This document shows, one piece after another, positions 40,551 to 51,300 of a stretch of DNA of 64,000 nucleotides. Source of the stretch: Pipra filicauda (Eukaryota; Chordata; Aves; Passeriformes; Pipridae); contig NW_024104376.1 in assembly GCF_003945595.2 (NCBI RefSeq), positions 2,976,001-3,040,000 of the forward strand, given 5' to 3'. The notes beneath the pieces were generated by a model. That model was given only the letters and a program-made list of their open reading frames with translations, had not been told where the DNA came from and did not search any database. How positions within the stretch are numbered: position 1 is the stretch's first letter; every line of letters starts with the position of its first letter. A program made the translations under genes and the position numbers.

Positions 40551-41330
40551 TGAAAAGATTGTGAATAGGGTTGGTGCGAGAATGCAGCCTTGTTTCACGC
40601 CATTGGTTATTAGAAAGGGCTCAGAAAGTGCATTGCCATGTCTGACTTGGCCATGCTGATCCTCATGAAGTGAGATGATCATTTTAAGGAACTTGGGGGG
40701 ACATCCTAAACGTTCCAAAATCTGCCACAGACCTTTTCTGCTCACAGTATCAAAAGCCTTGGTGAGGTCAACAAAGGTTACATAGAGACCTTTGTTCTGT
40801 TCCCTACACTTCTCTTGCAGTTGTCTGAGAACAAATACCATGTCTGTGGTACTCCTGTTGGCTCTGAAACCACATTGACTTTCAGGTAGAATTCCTTCTG
40901 CCAGGATTTTGCCAGCAATGGAGAGCAGAGTAATACCCCTGTAGTTTGAACAGTCTGATTTAACTTCTTTCTTCTTACACAAAGCGATGATGACTGCATC
41001 ACGAAGGTCTGATGGTAGTTCACCTAATTCCCAACAGCGCACCACAAACTTGTGAAATTTAGCATGGAGTGCAAGGCCCCCATGTTTCCAGACTTCAGGT
41101 GGAATTCTATCAACTCCAGCTGCCTTGCCGATTTTCACCTGCTGTATGGCCTTAAGAGTTTCTCCCAAAGTGGGGGCAATATCCAATTCATAGTCCATTG
41201 ATGTATACAGAGGGGACTGCACCTCTTGGCTTAGAGATTGTGGAACGTCTATGGAGCAGGTGACTTTTATTAGTTTATGTAGCTGATATGATTCAGGGAC
41301 CTTTGTAGTGCTAGCTGTGGTTGCTTTAAA
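40545..41330 (-). pseudogene. RTE-type reverse transcriptase, N-terminal half of the RT domain
   Basis: The open frame reads without stops from at least 41330 down to TGA at 40547-40545. Reverse-transcriptase motifs in order are: the GKAAGVDRIPPEVWKHGG finger region, SDCSNYRGITLLSIAGKIL, PESQCGFRANRSTTDMVFVL, VTFVDLTKAFDTVS (motif A with FVDLTKAFD), and NGVKQGCILAPTLF (motif B). Between GKILA and LPESQCGFR about 14 residues usual for the family are absent, an in-frame deletion near 40885-40915. The frame then shifts just after TLFTIF around 40550-40560, cutting it off before the YADD motif. No endonuclease domain is present upstream. Confidence 0.85.
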
Positions 41331-41335
41331 CTTAA

Positions 41336-43869
41336 AGCCCTCTAATTTTGAGAATTAGATGTTACAGTTATTTTGTTGCCCCAGTGCTATATCACCTTGT
41401 TGCTCCAATTGTATCTCATCTTTAACCTTACACATATCTTACATCCAGAAATTAAAAAGGTGATATTGATTTGAAATCACAATTCATCCTTACTTGGGTG
41501 TGAAATGCTGTGTTCCCATTGTTATTGTTAATAAAAGACATCCAGTATGAGAAGAAAAAAGTCTTCTTGTTGTATGTTTATATTTTTTCTTAGCAGCACT
41601 TCTGAGTAAGACAGGATTTAGTGTCATGTTCTGTAAGCACATTGTGTTTCACAGATATGCAGCCAGCTGATGGCTATGACACCCTTGAATTATTTAATAG
41701 CTTCCATTTCTTTTTTCAGCAGAGTTTTATGAGAATTGAGATAAACTATGCTCCATTTGTCATGTAAGCACTCTACATCATGGAGCTAGTGAACAGGAGT
41801 GCTTAAACATCACGGTGGAATTAGGGGCACAGAAGAAATAAACCACTTCCTAGTGAAGTCCATGGAAGTTCTTCCATGGAGTTCTTTAGAAATTTATCAT
41901 GCTCTTAGCTGGGGGAGGTGTGTGATCTGAGATTCCCTTGATGGATGGTGTCCTTCCGTGACAGCCATAGCTAAGTCCACCAAGGATATTTTGATTCAGA
42001 ATTGCAGCATTTCTTCTGTTGCCTCTCTGTTCTCCAGTGGAAGCTGCATCCCTGAGTTGGGCACCAAATTCTCATAAAGCCAGGAATACCACCTAAAATG
42101 AGATTTTTCAAAGCTGGCATGCCTGAGGTATTTGGTGGGGAGTAGCACAGAGAGTCCTGACAGCTGCTGGAATATAGTTCTTCCTTTCAGTCACGTTACA
42201 CAGCCTAATACTTTCCCAAGGTTAAGTGCTTTAATGAGGTTGGGTTTTCACACACAAGAGGAAATGGTGCCACGTCACTTGATAAAAAGCATTAATATTT
42301 CAGATTGCTTCCTTGAGGTATGAAAGACCAAGGTTGAAGTCTCTCATCTCACCAAAGGAACTTGAACCGATATCTCCCAGGAGAGTACTGAAAGCCACCA
42401 GACTGTAGGCTCTTTTTCAGCAAGTCTCTGCTCTCTCTGTCCCACTGAAGCCGTTCAGCTTTGTATGGGCTCATTAAATACCCATTCAGTCAGTCTGGAA
42501 AAAAAGAAAAGAATGACAACGGCTCTTAGATTCAGGTGCTGGAAAGGGATGAGAGTGCTTTGAGGACCTCTCTAATGAACATTCAGATGTTTCACGGTCA
42601 TGCAGTATCTTCATCAGGAGTCATTCAGATAGACCCACCAGAATGATCTGAAAGTTTTGTTTTTAAGACATGCTCACGATGAAGTTTTCTTCATGTCTGC
42701 CCAGGAAGTGATTGGTTTCTGTTGTGTTAGAGCCATACCATGCTGATACCTCTGTTGGACCACACCTTCTGAAAGCAGAAGCATGAGTTTGTGACGTGTT
42801 TGGGCTTATGTGGGAAATAAGCTGGCACTCCTTGGTGGTTCTGCTTGTGTGTCCAGGAGAAATATCAGGACTTCCCAGAACCAGGAAATTGATGCAACTC
42901 AAAATGTTGACAAATACCATGAGAATGTTGGTATTTCTGAAACTTGAGATTCATATTTGATGAAACATAAGAGATATAATGAGCCTTTGTTGTCAGGAAG
43001 GCTTTATCTGCATTTAGCCTATAAATCTTTGATGATATCAACAAGAAATTGACATTTCTGTGCTTCTAAACATATGAGCTTTGGTATTCCATATAGTGTA
43101 GCATGAAAGAAGTGAAACTGAGGCAAACTGCAGATCAGAGAGAAGCCCACAGAGAGAGCAAATTCTGTTTTTTCTATGACTGAAAGCTTATGGCTCTGTT
43201 ATCTACTTTCAACACTGTAATTTGTGACTAAATGTGATCCGTGGCAAAATAAATTGCTGAGATTGCCAAAGCCACAGAGTTTTTGACTGAGATGTCCAAG
43301 CTGTATCTCAGAAGCTCTTCTACTGTTTTTAATTGGTGCATTTCAGCAAATGAAAACGAAGTAATTCACATGTCATCAGGGACCGGGATTCTTAGGAGTT
43401 ACTATCAAACTGACTTGAGCAGCATGAAAAGCTTAATTAAAACGCAGTCCGTTTTTTTTTTACCAGAAAATAGCAACTGTATTTCAGATGTAACTTAACG
43501 AGGAAGGAGATATAGCACATGCATCTTTCCAGCATGAGGACTACTAGTCCCTTGCATCTCTCATCTGTCTCATGCTGAGCATCTCCCCTAGAAGCTCCTC
43601 CTGTGATGTGTCTTTTAGCACGTCACTGGACTCCTTGCTGCCTTGGTAGCACAGCATGTCCTTTCTTATGCAGCCAGGAAAGGGTGGAACTGCTGCATCC
43701 AGTGGAGAAACCTCTGATGATTGCTCCTGGTGTGCAGTACCTAAGCAGAAACCATAAAGGGAAGGCGTAATTTCTTTAGTAGTTGCTATCCTGCTTATAA
43801 AACATTAAAATATTAATGTGAGGTAAATGCATCATGCATCACTCTTTCCAGCAAATCTGTCTTGTAACT
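41336..43869. other. Intergenic, nothing recognised
   Basis: AT-rich unique-looking sequence between the RTE insertion and a CR1 fragment. The 22-bp palindrome at 41859 is the only structure noted. Confidence 0.5.
41859..41880. repeat. 22-bp palindrome
   Basis: TCCATGGAAG, TT, then CTTCCATGGA gives a 10-bp perfect inverted repeat with a 2-nt centre. Nothing nearby suggests a function. Confidence 0.75.
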
Positions 43870-44040
43870 GCAGGTTACTCAGAGAAGTTGTGGTTACCCC
43901 ATTCCTGCAAGTGTTCATGGCTGGGCTAGTCTTTGAGCAGCCTGATCTATTTTGAAGGTGTCCCTGCCCATGGCAGGAGGGTTGGAAATAGAAGATCTTT
44001 AAGGTCCCTTCCAACCCAAACCATTACATGGTTCTGTGTT
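43870..44040 (+). mobile_element. CR1 LINE 3' terminal fragment
   Basis: The segment carries the end of CR1: CAGAGAAGTTGTGGTTACCC, CTGCAAGTGTTCATGGCTGG, GGTGTCCCTGCCCATGGCAG, then the hairpin GGGTTGGAAATAGAAGATCT plus AAGGTCCCTTCCAACCCAAA and a tail ATGGTTCTGTG. Only about 170 bp remain, a heavily 5'-truncated insertion on the plus strand. Confidence 0.85.
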
Positions 44041-44927
44041 TCTTTGACTATGTGCTCATGCTTCCCTTTTAAATGGGGAAGAACAGAGGAATTACTAAGC
44101 AAAGTGTCTTGCTGTGGTCTGTGCCAGAATATGAGGCTGGTAAGATCAGACCATGTGGCCATACACAAAGTGGTAACACAGTAGGGAATGTGTGGGGTCT
44201 GCTGTCTTCACTCCTTCTTTGGTTGCTTGCTAATTTGACTAGAAGGACTGGCCGTGGCTGCTCCCTACAACCATCTCTGCAGATCAGTGGCAAAGCAGAG
44301 GAGCAGTAGTTGGACAGATAATCCACTCACTCACTCATTAGACTGGGAAACAGGTTAATATTTTTCTTCCCCAACCAATGCAACAGAGAGATACAAAGCC
44401 TCAAACCATCTGTGAAGGTGATGTTTAGGGCTTTCTGCTGGACCTGTTCCAAATCCAGCAGAGCAGAACTCAGCCCCTTGCTGGTCCCAGTTGCTGAGGC
44501 TGCAGTGCTGCAGGGGTAGCATCTGTGGGGTTTGTACACAGCCGCCTCCACCGGGGAGGGCCTTGGGCTAACCTGGCTCACAGTGTGTGGGTGGAGAGTT
44601 GAAAGGCTCTCACAAACCTCGTGTCACATTGCTTATCTCCCACAGTTCTCACCACAGATGGATGCACAGAGTGAACCTGCATCTGCCCCAGGTGTATTAT
44701 GAGTATGCCTGTGGGAGGGGGATTTGCTGAGCAAGACAAGGAGGGAACAGGCAACTGAAGGATCTGCTCTGGGGCATTAGAGTTGAGGTAGGGCTGGGGG
44801 AAGCTTGTGGGCTGCAGTTTACATCAGTCTGAGACAGCTTTGCACACCCCCAGCAGACTGAGTCACCAGTGAATTTGGGTGTGAGCAGTAAGATACCCTT
44901 GAGAACACCAAGTGATCTTTAGCTATA

Positions 44928-45561
44928 TGTCCTAGTTAGGACAGCTGAGACCAGTTCATCATGGCATGGGTGTAACCCAAAACTGTGTATTCTATAGCCT
45001 TCCATGCCATTTCCCAGAAACTGTTGTGAATAGACTAATCGCACCCTCTGCCCATAAAGCCTGACTCCTCAGGCTATAAACTAGGTGTTAAGAGGCCTGT
45101 GAGATAGGAGGATGCTCTTGTCCTCACACCCTTTGTGGAACTCCCCGCCCTGAGGGAAGCACTAAGCATTCCTGCATGAACTGGAGGATATATAATCTTG
45201 GAGTCTTAGAACATTTTTCAACCCCTCGTGGGATCCAGAGGAAGGCTGCATCTCATCGCTCTCAACCAGACTTTGACCATCACTGGACTGCAATCATCAC
45301 TTTGACCAGACTGCAACTGCTCTCCCACCAGCAGGTTCTTCCCCTCTCCCTTTACTTTGGACTCAAGCGGGGCCCAAGGAACACCACTTTGTTCATACCC
45401 CAGGGTACTGGGTTATACATTTGGGGTTTGTGGGTTAACACCAATTGTTTGTCTGTATGATTGTACTTACTGTATTATTGTAGTAAATTGTTATTCTAAC
45501 TTATAATCTCTCCTTTGAGTTGAGTTCATTTCCCCTGCTGGTTAACTCTTAAACCAGCACA
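44928..45561 (+). mobile_element. Solo LTR of an endogenous retrovirus (ERVL-like)
   Basis: The 634-bp segment begins TGTCCTAGTT and ends AACCAGCACA, an imperfect terminal inverted repeat (8 of 10) with canonical TG...CA ends. It is flanked by an identical 5-bp direct repeat, CTATA, at 44923-44927 and 45562-45566. A 5-bp duplication is typical of ERVL (class III) elements; class I usually give 4 bp and ERVK 6 bp. A GGATATATAA box lies near 45185. No internal viral genes are adjacent, so this is a recombination-derived solo LTR. Perfect duplications and intact ends suggest moderate age. Confidence 0.88.
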
Positions 45562-45566
45562 CTATA

Positions 45567-47874
45567 TTAATTTGGACTTCTAATGAAATTAAATGGAAGG
45601 ATCAATGCTTTCAGGCCTCTGGTCTCCATTTATGAAAAGGAACTATTCCTACCTGTTGTACTGAAGTGCTGCAATGATAAACAAAACCATCAAGGTCCTG
45701 AGGTGCTCAGAGTGCCTGCTAACACAGCCCATGGAGACAGAGAGGAAAATCGCAAGGTTAGTGATACGTTTTTCCAGGGAGTAGGAGTGTCCGAATTTGA
45801 ATCAACCTGCTGATATCCACAGTGTTCAGGAGGTCCCTGACTCCTTACCCAGGCCTGACTGTGGAAACCACATGAAGCAAACTACCTACGTCATACACAT
45901 CAAATGCGTTCCAGGGAGGTGGTTCTCGCTCAGCTGCAAGCAGCCCTCTCTCATAACTCACTAACTATGCTGCTGAGTTCTTGTGGCTGCAGGGGACCAG
46001 CCAAGCCTAGTCAGGCTGAAGTCACTTCTGTGGATTCATTCATTACTGCCTGCTACCAAGAACCATTTTCTACCTTAAATGCACACCTTGAGACAACATC
46101 CTCAGCTTGCAGACAAATAGCAGGTACAGTGGCTGCTGTGTTAAACAATTGCTTCCCCTTTGTGGAAGATGCATAAGCATGAGGAAATGCCAGTGTTCTT
46201 CTTGTTTAAGAAAGCATCAATATCATTCTTGCCTTCCACTAAGCCCTTTCTGATAGTGCCTGTGGAGGAGAGCAAGGAGCAGATGGTTATTCCTTCAATA
46301 CTGTGAACTAGTTAGACGAAAACCATGTTCCTAGTAGAATCTACTGTCAAGGAAGCTTCTGGCATGCTGGATGGCAGTGCTGGGTTGGATTTATAAAGTG
46401 GTCTCTGGATAATGCTGTGTGTGTTCATAATAATGACTTTTATACCTGCTGGAACTGACAGTCTTATGCATTTGCCTTTCTGGAGACAGATGTTCTCCCT
46501 CCTGGTTATGTGGGTTGATTCCAACCAGGGAAAGAGTACAGCATAAGCAATGTTCTCTTCATTGGTGTTTCATTCCCTTTTTTATTCCTTTCCCTCCCTC
46601 CTTCCCTGGGCTGTCTTTTAGGCAGGAGCCTGACCGATCACATCGGCTGCTGCAGGGAAGCCCTGTGGCCATCCCAGTTCATCCTCCTCTGCCATCTGTC
46701 AGAGCATAGGAGGAGGCTCAGGGCAGGGCTCTGAACTCCTCTCAGCTCAGTAGCACTCAAAGCAGTTTGATGATACTTTCCATCCTCACATGTGATACCA
46801 GCTGCAGACTGGACTTGATACTCATACTTACGGGAGGTGCTTCATTTCAGACAACCCCTGTATATGTTAAAATTGTCAGCTCCACACCAAATCCCTTTTC
46901 TTGGCTCTTTCTGTGCAACATGGTGTTCTGCTCTGATTCAAGTGTTTTACGGTTCCACATGAAGGAGATAACAGCATGAGCAAAGCTGAGGGTAAAGATA
47001 AATCATCTGTAGGGAAAAATAAGAACATTATTTTCTGGAAGGCAGCAAGATCACCATGCCAAGGGACAAAAACACTTACTGTAGCAACTGTAAGTTGCAA
47101 CAATCAGCTTAAATCTATACTGCCTTTAATTCAAAGTGATATCAATACAAAGCCATTTTGCAGTGCACTTTTTTATTAGAATGAGCAGTATAAAAACAGT
47201 CCTCTGTGAAAGATTCACATTCCCATTTTTCACCTGACATGTCCTTCATTTGTTGCTATAAACTAAATCCAGTTCATAGTTTACTTGAGGGAAAGACTCC
47301 AAATGACTCTAAGGGGAGAAGAATGAGTTGTGTGCATTGTGTTCTTCCAGGAATGCACTGATTCCAGGGCCTAATTCTACTGGGTGTCCTCCCTTTTTAG
47401 CATCTACAGTCTACTGATCGTAAGAGTAATCAGAAACAGGACAGTGTTATTTTGCTTCTATAGAATAGAACAGGCAAAATAATTCCTACAGAGTATGCCA
47501 TTTCTTTGTTCAAAATCTAACAATAAAATCCATGTGAAGGTGATGTCTTTGGGCTAGATTAATGAACTGTACTTTGATTACACAAGAAAAATGATAAATT
47601 AGTCTGATTTTACATTCTTTAAAGATGACTCTGCAATACAGAACAATTTTGTGTATTCATGAAACTCAGCAAGATTTACCGAGTCTTGTGAAATGTCTTG
47701 CCTTTTATGCCTTTTTCTTTTTTTTTGTTTATTTCACTCTTCATCCATGAAGAACTCTGAACAATTCTTGGCCTTTTAGAATCTCTGTTGCACTTTCTTT
47801 TATAAGTGCAGAAGGGAGACATTGCCAGTTCTAGGTTTCCAGTAGAGACTAATTAAAGTCATATAATAGCCAGA
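45567..47874. other. Intergenic, nothing recognised
   Basis: No gene, RNA or clear repeat was found between the solo LTR and the CR1 fragment at 47.9 kb. Confidence 0.5.
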
Positions 47875-48307
47875 TTTCAAGCATGTCCTCCGAGGCAAAC
47901 TCTGTCCTGGGCTGTATTTATGAGAGTGTAGCCAGCAGATCCAGCGAACTGACCTTTCCCCTTTGTTCAACACTTGCGAGATTGCATCTGGAGTGCTGTT
48001 TCAGTTTTGAGCTCCCCAGCATGAGAAAGACAATGACAGAGCCAACAGACAGAAGTGGAAATATGGAAAATTCCATTTGAAATATTAAATGGTTTATTTT
48101 TGTTCATTTGTTTGTTTTACCAAGAAGGTGGTCTAATTTTGACATAAGTTGCCCAGAGATGCTGTGTAATCTCCACCTTGGAAGCATTAAAGACTGGTCT
48201 AGATCCATACCAGAAAAACCTGATTTAAGTAGACCTACTTTGCTCAGGGTTGAATAAGATGACCTCTGCAGGTCTCTTTCAACCCAAATTATGATTCTGT
48301 GGTTCCC
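47875..48307 (+). mobile_element. Degenerate CR1 LINE 3' fragment
   Basis: The plus strand at 47883-48000 encodes eroded CR1 ORF2 (ANSVLGCIYESVASRSSEL...ARLHLECCFSFELP). The following region is shortened. At 48146-48307 comes the CR1 3' terminal sequence: GTTGCCCAGAGATGCTGTG, CCTTGGAAGCATTAAAGACT, ATAAGATGACCTCTGCAGGT, CTCTTTCAACCCAAATTATG and the tail ATTCTGTGG. Many substitutions and an internal deletion show that it is old. Confidence 0.8.
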
Positions 48308-51300
48308 ACAGGACACAACAGATCTACTCATTAATAATACCTACTAGATGCAGTGAATATCATTTACAGCTTCTTTCAATTCCATCCTGGAGTCTGATTC
48401 AGAAAGAACTAGATAAAATCTTCTACTCAATTTAAAACTCTGTGAAGAGAAAAAAACCCTCAAGGCTTTCCTTGTCTAAATACTTAAGTTATGATTTTCC
48501 TGGACTTCAAAGGCAGAAACACTTTTCTGCCTGGAAATGTCTCTGTCTATGGATGTATGAGAATATAACTTTCCTTATCCTTGCAGATATACCAGGTCAT
48601 CTGAACAGATGAAAAATCCCCAAACTGCTTCCTTGATTCTCCCCTGCCTGTTTGTACTTTGTAGGACTGTGTGTACACTCTACTCATGGTGAACAGCACT
48701 CTCTTAGTTACCTTGTGGTTGTACCCAGGGGACCTTGTCACTGCCCCATGATGGGGCTCAAAGGCTTGAGCAGTGATGCTCTAGTGGTCAAGGGTTTCAT
48801 GAATTCCCTTCCACATTAGAAATTCTGACATATGGGCTTTAGTCCAAAATCCAAGCTCAACATAGTACTAAAATGACTGCAGTGTCAGGTCTTGTGAAAG
48901 ACAGGCGTTACAAATCCCAAATAAATTCCTACTTTAAGGCAATAGGTTGCTGCCATTCTTTACCAATCTAAACAGGCTTGTGAGAAGGTGCTACCCTTGC
49001 AAGCAGGGCCATGAGAACTTGGCTCTGAAAGAGTATGGTCTCTTTGGTACTGCTGTATTCAGTGCTTGGGATGAAGGACAGCCGGGTGGCTTCTTGTGTG
49101 CTGGAATGAAGTCACCGAGAGCCATGCATGTCTGGGCTCCTCTAGCTTGGAGCTAGCCTTATTCATTCCACAAAAGAGGCTTTGAAAAGTTGATTGCTTA
49201 GGTTTTAACTTTTCCAAAAAGGTTTCTCTGTTAAGAGCTTCTGGTTGGAAATACCAAACCCTGTTGTTGCTAAGATTAAGGTATTTGTTTCTTAGAAATG
49301 GCTTATAAGTAGAGACCAGCACATGGATTATTTCTCCTTCTTTAGCCAAGTGGAGCGAAGGTGCTTCAAGTAAATTGTGCTTCCAGTAGGATCAGTTTTG
49401 CATATGATTTTGGTAATGGCCTTGGGGAAAGAAAGGTCAGATCTAATTTTTTATATTTGTAACTCATATGGAAAAAAAATGAAAAGAAAAGCAGTACTTA
49501 CCACTAACATATTGGACAATTAGACTGTTTTAAACGCAGATAGCAAAACCAGCTATTGTGTTTCAGTAAAATTTAGAATGTGTTTAATTTTTGCATACTA
49601 ATGAAAAAATGGAACATGGTCACATTTATGGGTTTTGCTTTTCTGAAATAGGATTTTTTTCCCCACTTTATTTCTGTGTTGTTTTTTCTTCCCAAGGCTA
49701 ATGTCACAAGCAAAATAAAATCTGCCTAATTAACTCGGCCTTGGGAAGATTAGGAATACCTGTCAGGAAACAGAAGATTCTGTGCGGTTGCTAAAAATGA
49801 CCTTAACTGTGACCTGGAAAGACTGTGCTTGTAGTTTGTGAATGAAGTCAGTAACTCTGCTGTGGTACTTCTGGCCTTATTATGAAATGCACATCACAGA
49901 TTGTGTCTAATTGCACATGGTGATTTTATGGTATCTGTAGCTACTGAGCCAAGACTCAGATGTCAGATATCAGCATTCTTGCTATAGTTAAATGATGCTG
50001 CCATGTAATAGGTTCTGTTTATCTCTCTTACAGCTTCCAAATTGCTGTGTCTTGGGTCAGTGGCTTAAGTTCAATTTTTGTAAATTCCTGACCAAAGTTA
50101 TTAGCTCTTCCCTTTAAAAACTAGGATGAATTAATGCTGCATTATGGCCCATTCTGGGAAGTGTGGTCCCAGCTTTTATCACTGTCACTGGGCTCAATTC
50201 TGCTAGGTTTCAGCAGAAGGAGTTTGGTGGAATTCCTTCAGGAATCCATCCCTTTGCTTAAATGAAGAGAGAAGTCTTATGCTGATGTTCACAGAGATTG
50301 CAGGATTGCTTCATCCCTCTGGAAGCCTGGAAGAAGGTAGAACCATGTGGTGGAGAACAAATACCTCCTCACTTCCCCCAGCCTCAAATGCACATCCTTG
50401 GCTTGAGCTTCAGATGTATTTACAAACAAAATGTATGATAAAAAAATGGATATTCATGTTCCTAAAGTTCAAGGGTGCAGTGTTGATTCCTCAGTCAGCA
50501 TCACCATTAGCATACTATCCTGAGTCCTCTTGGCCAATCCTCCCTGTTCCTACCAGATTCCAAACACCACGATCTGCTTTGGTATGGCAAAAGGGCTCTC
50601 ATGGTGCCTGTGCCTGGATGGAGCCTACTGTAATGGCCTCCCTCTTTCCCTCTCCACTTCAGCTTTATCAGGTCATGCATGATGCTGACAAAAAGCAATA
50701 TTTTTCTAAGATCTTTCCACCAGTGACACTGAGAGAAGATACTGCTGAGATAAATTTTGTGGCTCTCTGTCCCATGTCTGTTTTTCAGACAGTCACCACT
50801 GTGTAGAGACACTTTCAGTCTTTGTCATATATGGTGTCAGCTGCCAGCAAAAGAACTAAAATACTGATCTCCTCTCTGTATTTCGTTTTCATGCTGCCCT
50901 GTACTGCTCCCACTTTCCAGTTTCATAACAGTTTTTGCAGCATGCTTTCTTTCTCTCTTATGCACTTGGTAGTGGCAGTAAAATGTGGATTGTTCTCAAT
51001 GTTTACAATCAAGTCCTACATATGGAAGTGATTTATCAACAAGATTACAGGCTGGAGTCCTGTGGAAATTGGACTCCAAGGTGCCATAATTCTTTAGAAA
51101 ATGGCAACCATAGTAGGTTTTGCCTCCCAGCAGCAGTCCATTATTGATAGCTTTATTCAAATATTATATTCAGAGTGTAAACAATGACCAGCTTCACAAA
51201 TTTATACTTATATAGGTGCAGCTAATGCAAGTCCTGCCTATCATACTCACCTCTGTTCTTTCATACCTGTCCCCTCTTTCTTTACTCTCACAGTCTTTGT

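Larger units (their letters stand above)
39405..41335 (-). mobile_element. 5'-truncated RTE-type non-LTR retrotransposon (AviRTE candidate)
   Basis: About 1.9 kb on the minus strand encodes an RTE-clade reverse transcriptase and C-terminal region, read from high to low coordinates. Homology starts near 41335 in linker sequence, so the N-terminal AP-endonuclease is missing. It ends shortly after the ORF stop in an A-rich ATGAAAAAATATAA stretch near 39405. Few lesions interrupt about 620 codons, implying a young insertion compared with the eroded CR1 pieces nearby. The sequence type matches proteins often labelled craniofacial development protein 2-like, not CR1. AviRTE is the known bird RTE family and is the best guess; the assignment to RTE is firmer than the assignment to AviRTE. 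I could not define target-site duplications with confidence. Confidence 0.85.

Noticed and set aside
39405..41335. Interpretation of the reverse transcriptase as CR1
   Set aside because: Motif sequences and the C-terminal Cys/His tail differ from the CR1 ORF2 pieces seen at 55.8-60.1 kb and match the RTE type.
50279..50806. 175-codon plus-strand frame
   Set aside because: No recognisable domain, composition like the surrounding noncoding DNA, no promoter or splice context. Chance openness is the simplest explanation.
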